In this document: positions 59,710 through 64,000 of the stretch, in pieces
Position numbering within the stretch: position 1 is the first letter of the stretch
How the letters are laid out: each line of letters opens with the position of its first letter
NCBI GenBank assembly: GCA_963843535.1
Contig: CAWJKU010000004.1
Span: 744,001-808,000, forward strand
DNA: 64,000 bases
Reading direction: 5' to 3'
Origin: CAVUNY01 sp963843535
GTDB lineage: Bacteria > Chloroflexota > Anaerolineae > Anaerolineales > Anaerolineaceae
Program-made: the position numbers and the translations under genes
Notes under the pieces: generated by a model
What the model saw: only the letters and a program-made list of their open reading frames with translations
Told to the model about the DNA's origin: nothing
Database searches by the model: none

Positions 59710-60138
59710 ATGGCGGTATATGTTCAATATTCGCAAGTGATTGACAGACCAATATCGAAAGTTTTCCACTTTATCGCTGATGAGCATGTCCGAAATCATC
59801 CGCGTTGGGATCCTGACATAGAACTCTGGCTAGATGACAACGGTCCAATTGGGGTCGGTACACTGATCCATAGGCGTAATAGTCGTCATGGTACTCCCGT
59901 CGAAGGGACAATGGAAGTAGTGGAGTTTGAACCTAATCGGTCAATGGCGACGGTTATCCACGATGGTCCTATGGAAATCCGTGGACGGATTAATTTCGAG
60001 GCTGTCAATGAAAACCAAACCAAGATGACGACCATTGTCGATATTCCCAGTATGGATGAGTCGATGACAGGCTTTCTAACCAGCCGGATGGAACGGAGCG
60101 GGCAAAATCAGAAGCAGCTGATCGAGACTGAGGTCTAG
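59710..60138 (+). CDS. SRPBCC (polyketide cyclase-like) family protein
   Basis: 142 residues from ATG 59710, which has GGAGG 6-7 nt upstream (a GTG at 59677 in the same frame is less likely). The START/Bet v1-like fold shows QVIDRPISKVFHFIAD at the N-terminus and MEVVEFEPNRSMATV and TIVDIPSMD further on. Such proteins hold a hydrophobic ligand. No function is assigned. It is the first of three small genes on this strand. Confidence 0.7.
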   Translation: MAVYVQYSQVIDRPISKVFHFIADEHVRNHPRWDPDIELWLDDNGPIGVGTLIHRRNSRHGTPVEGTMEVVEFEPNRSMATVIHDGPMEIRGRINFEAVNENQTKMTTIVDIPSMDESMTGFLTSRMERSGQNQKQLIETEV

Positions 60139-60225
60139 CCATATTTACGATATGATCTGGGAGTTGATGCAACCTTTTTTTAGAGTCCGTAAACCGATTG
60201 CACCAATACAGTTTAAGGAGGAAAG

Positions 60226-60615
60226 GTGACGGATCCCATAATATTCATCAGCCGCAATCGTGTAAAAGAAGGCATGTTCGATGATTTCAGAAAGCACTAT
60301 CAGAACAGCATCCCGCTGACAGAGGCAGATAAGCCGGGTACGTTCGGTCAACTTGCCTATGTCAGCGAAGATGCTGCGGAGGTAACGATTGTCCGCATTT
60401 TTCCCAACGCAGAAGCTCTGGATCTTCAATTACAGGGAGCCGATGAACGATCAAAGACCACGTATAGATTTATAGAACCCACCAGTATAGAAATATTTGG
60501 CACGCCTTCCAACTATGCATTGGGTATGATGAGGAAAGTCGCTGGTTCAGGAATTATTGTGAGCATCTATCCGCAATTTATCGGCGGTTTCATTCGTAAT
60601 GGTAATTTCCATTAA
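60226..60615 (+). CDS. Putative antibiotic-biosynthesis-monooxygenase-like dimeric barrel protein
   Basis: 129 residues starting at GTG 60226 with GGAGG 6 nt upstream. The pattern FISRNRVKEGMFDDFRKHYQ and VTIVRIFPNAEALDLQL suggests a ferredoxin-like alpha/beta barrel of the ABM type. The C-terminal 40 residues are hydrophobic (GSGIIVSIYPQFIGGFIRNG) and atypical for the family. No function is clear. It lies 88 nt after the SRPBCC gene. Confidence 0.5.
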   Translation: MTDPIIFISRNRVKEGMFDDFRKHYQNSIPLTEADKPGTFGQLAYVSEDAAEVTIVRIFPNAEALDLQLQGADERSKTTYRFIEPTSIEIFGTPSNYALGMMRKVAGSGIIVSIYPQFIGGFIRNGNFH

Positions 60616-60738
60616 ACCAATCTTCACCACAGGTTGACTCTGTTATATCAACCTTTAAGGCGATAGGCAAAATGACAGGGACCAGTAGTTCAATAAGGCT
60701 GTTCCTGCGCGAGACTTCGGGTGAAGTAAGGAGGATTT

Positions 60739-60990
60739 ATGTTTGTACAAGATAATGAGGCCGCCGTGAGAAGGTTTTTAGACGTGGCCTACAACAAGGG
60801 AAATCTAGCCATAGGTGACGAGTTGTTGGCTGACGACTGTGTGTTCCATGCCCTCCCAAAAGTAATCCAGGGAATTGAGGACTGGAAAATCTACGCTACA
60901 GCATTTCTCACAGCCTTCCCTGACGATTTACAGGTTACTGTTGAAGACTCCTTGCCCCTGAAGTTTACGAATTCTGTTCCATCATATTGA
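60739..60990 (+). pseudogene. Truncated SnoaL-like (NTF2-fold) protein
   Basis: 83 residues with GGAGG upstream of the ATG. NEAAVRRFLDVAYNKGN, DCVFHALPKVIQGIEDW and FPDDLQVTVED match the first two-thirds of SnoaL-like ester cyclases, which are usually 130-150 residues. The frame ends in an unrelated tail (KFTNSVPSY), so the C-terminal strands are lost. The following 300 bases contain no continuation in any frame. Confidence 0.6.
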
Positions 60991-61291
60991 CGTTCACAAA
61001 CTACTTAGCGGCTCTGGTCGACCAATTTCGTCTAAATTCGGCAGCTAACCAGCGTCATGCTTAACTGACCAGAAAGGATCTCTTTGGTATCGGGTGATAG
61101 GAACACACCTTGATGAATTGAGCCAGGGTTGGAATTCTGAGCCAGGATGCTTTGCTGTAATACTGGTAATATTTTGGATGCTGCCCTGCCGGCGCCCGGG
61201 TTATCTAAAAAAGTTGGCCCTCAGGGCCAACATTCCATATTTCAATTACAATTAAATAGATACGGACGAATTTTCCTTCAGGAGGACGGCG
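60991..61291. other. Intergenic region without gene; minus-direction hairpin at 61213-61231
   Basis: No coding or RNA gene is recognised. GTTGGCCCT and AGGGCCAAC (61213-61221 and 61223-61231) form a hairpin whose minus-strand reading is followed by TTTTTT, like a terminator, but no minus-strand gene ends here. It may be a leftover of a lost gene. Confidence 0.5.
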
Positions 61292-61720
61292 ATGCTCAAA
61301 GGGATTTCAAGCGCGATTTCACCGGAACTGCTCAAGATTTTGATGGAAATGGGCCATGGAGACGAATTGGTGATCGGCGATGGCAACTTCCCGGCAGCCA
61401 GCATGGCGCAGCGCCTGGTGCGGGCCGATGGGTTGGGGGTGCCGCCGCTGTTGGACGGTATTTTGCAGCTGTTTCCCCTCGACCCGTACGTGGATAAACC
61501 GGCTGCCCTGATGCAGGTCGTGCCCGGCGACTCTTACCAACCGGCAATCTGGCAGGAGTACCAGGAGATCGTGGCCCGGCATGAGGCGGACTTCCGAGGT
61601 TTTGAGCTGGTGGAGCGCTTTGCTTTTTACGAGCGAGCCAAAAAAGCTTACGCTATTCTGGCGACCAGTGAAGCGGCGTTGTATGCCAACATCATCTTGA
61701 AGAAGGGAGTGGTGAAATAA
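61292..61720 (+). CDS. RbsD/FucU family sugar mutarotase
   Basis: 142 residues with GGAGG upstream. It interconverts anomers of fucose or ribose. Seen: SPELLKILMEMGHGDELVIGDGNFPA, with the His/Asp of the RbsD-FucU active site, and a C-terminal YANIILKKGVV. The length suits FucU (about 140) more than RbsD, so L-fucose is the likelier substrate. It is a plausible companion of the rhamnose genes, as both deal with 6-deoxysugars, but it is transcribed alone. Confidence 0.85.
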   Translation: MLKGISSAISPELLKILMEMGHGDELVIGDGNFPAASMAQRLVRADGLGVPPLLDGILQLFPLDPYVDKPAALMQVVPGDSYQPAIWQEYQEIVARHEADFRGFELVERFAFYERAKKAYAILATSEAALYANIILKKGVVK

Positions 61721-61767
61721 ATTGGGTGGATGCATGCAAAATGGTGAAGTGGACTGTAATTAAAATC

Positions 61768-61801
61768 ACAGAAGCCTGTTCATATACGAACAGGCTTCTG
61801 T
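61768..61801. terminator. Hairpin between fucU-like gene and tRNA-Gly
   Basis: A perfect 14-bp stem (61768-61781 with 61788-61801) around ATATAC. On the minus strand it follows the tRNA-Gly gene by 9 nt and is trailed by GATTTTAATT, so it likely ends that transcript; on the plus strand it follows fucU. Confidence 0.65.
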
Positions 61802-61810
61802 AATGATCTG

Positions 61811-61883
61811 AGCGGGCGATGGGACTCGAACCCACGACCTTCTCCTTGGCAAGGAGACATTCTACCAACTGAACCACGCCCGC
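61811..61883 (-). tRNA. tRNA-Gly (GCC)
   Basis: 73-nt cloverleaf on the minus strand. The acceptor GCGGGCG pairs with CGCCCGC, the anticodon loop TTGCCAA gives GCC, the T arm is GTGGGTTCGAGTCCCAT, and the discriminator is U73 as usual for Gly. CCA is not encoded. Confidence 0.95.
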
Positions 61884-61946
61884 AGTTTCGAATGCGCCTT
61901 ATTCTAGCATTATTTTCCCATAACTGTCAACCCCTTCAATCTGACA

Positions 61947-62190
61947 CCCCTTCAATCTGGTGGAACAGGGTTTTCTTAAAGTCACCCTACCCCCCGCCGA
62001 AGGCGCGCAGAGCGACCCCCTCCCGATCCCCCTTCGGGGACGCGACACTTGCACCTGACGCACACTTGCCCTGGCGTGCAAGTGCCAGGGAGTGCAGGTG
62101 AGCGCGCGGGGAGGGGAGCAAAAGGAACCGAGGAGTTTTTGCAGCGCAACGCTGCAAAAACTCCTCGAACTTCTGCGGGGGGATGGGACC
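61947..62190. repeat. Fold-back repeat element with imperfect terminal inverted repeats
   Basis: The ends at about 61981-62003 and 62168-62190 are imperfect inverted repeats (CCCTACCCCCCGC versus the complement CCCATCCCCCCGC). Inside lie further nested inverted repeats, including CACTTGC/GCAAGTG and CCCTGGC/GCCAGGG (62062-62090), and the 17-bp hairpin 62129-62145/62151-62167. A 13-nt direct repeat (CCCCTTCAATCTG at 61931-61943 and 61947-61959) flanks the left end. No transposase is encoded. It resembles a non-autonomous mobile repeat. Confidence 0.55.
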
Positions 62191-62231
62191 TACCACAAAA
62201 CTGAAACGCACCCAGGGAGAAAGAAATTACG

Positions 62232-62265
62232 GGGGTTTTGGGGCCCATTTGGGCCCTGAAACCCC
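62232..62265 (-). terminator. Hairpin downstream of the minus-strand membrane protein gene
   Basis: A 16-nt arm (62232-62247) pairs with 62250-62265 except for a two-base internal mismatch. It starts 30 nt past the stop of the membrane protein gene. The minus-strand tail (CCGTAATTTC) is only weakly T-rich. Confidence 0.5.
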
Positions 62266-62295
62266 AAACTTATGAATATCGACCCGTGGTCAAGG

Positions 62296-62772
62296 TTAAG
62301 CAGGAGGATAGGGCGGGTTAGATGCCGGCGGTTGGTCCGTGGGCTGCTGGGGGGGTGTCATGGGCTGCTGGGGCGGCGTCATGGGCTGCTGAGGCGGCAT
62401 CATGGGTTGGCGCTGAGGCGCCATGGGCTGCTGAGGCGGGAGCGGGGCAGATGGGGGCTGCGGGTAGAACCGGTCCCGCAGCAGGATGGCGGAGAAGCGG
62501 GTATTTTCCTCGAGGCCGATTAGCAGGTACAGCGCCTCGCCGATGGCATAGACTCCCAGAGCAGACAACCCGCCGGCGAAAAAGGTGACGATGACCCCCA
62601 AAAAGGCCCAAACGGGACCGCCGGTAAATCCGTAGCCCCTGAGGAATTGGTCGCTGGCTACTGTGCCAACAATTTCCAGGATTACGAACAAGACCGTTCC
62701 CAGGGCGATCAGCACCCCCGCAATTTTGTAAAGGGTCGCGATGACCCGCAGTACGGTATATTTCTTTTCCAT
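62296..62772 (-). CDS. Small membrane protein with Pro/Gln-rich C-terminal repeat
   Basis: 158 residues from ATG 62772 (GGAGGAG 5 nt upstream). Two to three membrane helices (about 9-35, 47-75, possibly 80-95) are followed by a hydrophilic tail with a repeated PPQQPM motif (about 100-145) and a Pro-rich end. The repeat is low complexity and probably exposed. No family was recognised. It is divergent from sdhC. Confidence 0.6.
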   Translation of the reverse strand: MEKKYTVLRVIATLYKIAGVLIALGTVLFVILEIVGTVASDQFLRGYGFTGGPVWAFLGVIVTFFAGGLSALGVYAIGEALYLLIGLEENTRFSAILLRDRFYPQPPSAPLPPQQPMAPQRQPMMPPQQPMTPPQQPMTPPQQPTDQPPASNPPYPPA

Positions 62773-62956
62773 TGTTACTCCTCCAGAGAAAGGGTATATC
62801 GATACCCGGTGCAACATCAATGCCGTCTTTTACCTTCTCATTTTACCTGTTTGTGTCTTTACCGCAAACTATTTTCTAAATCAGATATTTTGGACTATAT
62901 CACTATCTAAAATAATGCTACAATATATTCGTCCCATATCAAATTTGGAGGTGTAT

Positions 62957-63373
62957 ATGTCAGCGATAAAAACTACCCTGAACGGCTATCTGAATTATCG
63001 CGGCCGTGAAGGGCACTGGAGCTTCCTTCTACACCGTATCACCGGACTGGGTACTGGCCTCTTCCTGACAGTCCATATCGTAGATACCGCCCTGGTGTAC
63101 TTTGCACCGGCAGTGTACCAGGATGTGCTCAAAGTTTACCAGAGTACGCTGTTTGGCCTGGGTGAGTTGGCTCTGGTATTTTGCGTTTTGTATCACGGTG
63201 TAAACGGTCTGCGGGTGGCGTTTTTTGATATGTTCGCCCCAAAGAACTGGACGATACCCACCCAGCGCAAGAGCACATTATGGACCCTGATCATCAGCCT
63301 GGTATTGTGGGTACCGGCAGCGGGGATCATGCTCTACAACCTGCTGTACCACAATTATGGGCTGTTCCATTAG
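62957..63373 (+). CDS. sdhC: Succinate dehydrogenase cytochrome b556 subunit SdhC
   Basis: Membrane anchor that carries heme b and helps reduce quinone. It has 138 residues from ATG 62957 with GGAG 8 nt upstream. Three membrane helices are visible. The second has LYHGVNGLRVAFFD, whose His is the probable heme ligand; HRITGLGTGLFL sits in the first helix. sdhD and sdhA follow. Confidence 0.9.
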   Translation: MSAIKTTLNGYLNYRGREGHWSFLLHRITGLGTGLFLTVHIVDTALVYFAPAVYQDVLKVYQSTLFGLGELALVFCVLYHGVNGLRVAFFDMFAPKNWTIPTQRKSTLWTLIISLVLWVPAAGIMLYNLLYHNYGLFH

Positions 63374-63382
63374 GAGGCGGAT

Positions 63383-63778
63383 ATGGCAACGACATCTTCC
63401 CACCGCTCGGTCAATGTTCAACAAAACCTCGAGTCGATTTCATGGAAATGGATGCGGATCAGCGCTCTGCTGCTCATTCCACTGGTATGGGGGCATGTCC
63501 TTCTCCAGGATGTGATTGTCGGCGTGCACCGCATGGACCTGGATTACGTGGCTTTTCGTTGGGCCAGCCTGATCTGGCGCGTGTACGACGTTCTGCTGCT
63601 GGCTTTTGCATTTGCGCACGGGGTTAACGGGCTGCGCCAGGTTCTATTTGACTTTATTTATAAACCCAGCAGCCGGCGGATCCTGGTGATCCTGCTGGCC
63701 ATCTTCTGGTTCGTAATTACCCTAATTGGGTTTATCGCCATTGTTGGCGGGGTTAATACCCCGCTGCCGATAAAGTAA
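63383..63778 (+). CDS. sdhD: Succinate dehydrogenase membrane anchor subunit SdhD
   Basis: 131 residues with three helices. The FAHGVNGLRQVLFD motif is nearly the same as in SdhC, and the His is the likely second heme ligand. It lies 9 nt after sdhC, and sdhA starts 10 nt after it. The N-terminal 20 residues are hydrophilic and Ser-rich. Confidence 0.9.
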   Translation: MATTSSHRSVNVQQNLESISWKWMRISALLLIPLVWGHVLLQDVIVGVHRMDLDYVAFRWASLIWRVYDVLLLAFAFAHGVNGLRQVLFDFIYKPSSRRILVILLAIFWFVITLIGFIAIVGGVNTPLPIK

Positions 63779-63788
63779 TGGAGAAGCC

Positions 63789-64000
63789 ATGCCCGAGACA
63801 CATACCTTTGATGTGATTATTGTTGGCGGCGGCGGCGCAGGTTTGATGGCAGCCATGGAAGCCTCAAAGCGCGCCAAAACAGCCGTGATTAGCAAGCTGT
63901 ATCCTTCCCGTTCCCACACCGGCGCTGCCCAGGGTGGGATTGGCGCAGCGCTCGGCAACCTGGAAGAGGACCATGCCGAATGGCATACTTTTGACTCGGT
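63789..64000 (+). CDS. sdhA: Succinate dehydrogenase flavoprotein subunit SdhA, N-terminus only
   Basis: Covalent FAD subunit that oxidises succinate. 70 residues are visible before the window ends. The FAD Rossmann sequence VIIVGGGGAGLMAAMEA comes first and then SRSHTGAAQGGIGAAL, where the His is the covalent FAD attachment site. AGAAGCC precedes the ATG with no strong Shine-Dalgarno. Confidence 0.95.
   Translation, partial: MPETHTFDVIIVGGGGAGLMAAMEASKRAKTAVISKLYPSRSHTGAAQGGIGAALGNLEEDHAEWHTFDS

Noticed and set aside
61982..62248. Short frames on the minus strand (61982-62248, 61987-62211)
   Set aside because: They cross the fold-back repeat with its nested inverted repeats, so they are repeat-derived and not a protein gene.

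Overview
This window looks like a chromosome segment of a bacterium of the Chloroflexota, most likely class Anaerolineae. That placement is an inference. It rests on the layout of the division and cell wall (dcw) cluster with a cvpA gene inside it, an adenosylcobalamin-dependent ribonucleotide reductase paired with NrdR, Thr/Pro-rich tails on exported proteins, a TrpB2-type tryptophan synthase, and GC-rich fold-back repeats between genes. No rRNA, CRISPR array, prophage or recognisable transposase was seen.

Region 1 (1-20716, minus strand). nrdR-nrdJ form an operon behind a pair of NrdR boxes. A long dcw cluster follows. In transcription order it is mraZ, rsmH, ftsL-like, a class B penicillin-binding protein, murF, mraY, murD, ftsW, murG, cvpA, murC, a 60-residue ORF, murB, ddl, ftsQ, ftsA and ftsZ. 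It starts at a TTGCTT/TATACT promoter with four GTGG repeats in 10-bp phase (an MraZ operator) and ends at a strong hairpin after ftsZ. Many junctions are 1-4 nt overlaps. murE is not in the cluster.

Region 2 (20.7-33.2 kb). Mixed metabolic and signalling genes: a cNMP-domain histidine kinase, a secreted hydrolase interrupted by one in-frame stop, a ferredoxin/geranylgeranyl reductase-like pair, an epimerase, an alpha-amylase-family enzyme, a nitroreductase, a short-chain dehydrogenase, a MarR/YceI pair with TTTGATATCAAA operator sites, and two small proteins. The most unusual gene lies here: a fusion of a DarT-type (DNA ADP-ribosyltransferase) domain to an intact HD phosphohydrolase domain, with no DarG antitoxin beside it.

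Region 3 (33.3-39.8 kb). A 1029-residue secreted multidomain protein, then a textbook T-box leader with a UGG specifier controlling trpS and trpB2. The TrpRS has TMHTS where KMSKS is expected. A 56-residue Pmp3/YqaE membrane protein follows.

Region 4 (39.8-55.7 kb). A NusG paralogue, a 1258-residue multi-GAF histidine kinase and a FIST sensor form a compact minus-strand operon. Next come a large protein with a degenerate methyltransferase-like N-terminus, a class A PBP broken by a frameshift between its SxN and KTG motifs, a six-hairpin glycosidase, and two tandem DarA/PstA-type c-di-AMP receptor-like genes.

Region 5 (55.8-64 kb). rhaD-rhaA for L-rhamnose breakdown, tRNA-Cys followed by two degenerate tRNA-Cys fragments interrupted by GC-rich hairpins, small stress- or cyclase-like genes (one truncated), an RbsD/FucU mutarotase, tRNA-Gly, a roughly 210-bp fold-back element, and the start of sdhC-sdhD-sdhA, which runs off the window.

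Two genes carry single lesions (an in-frame stop and a one-base frameshift). They may be real pseudogenes or assembly errors.
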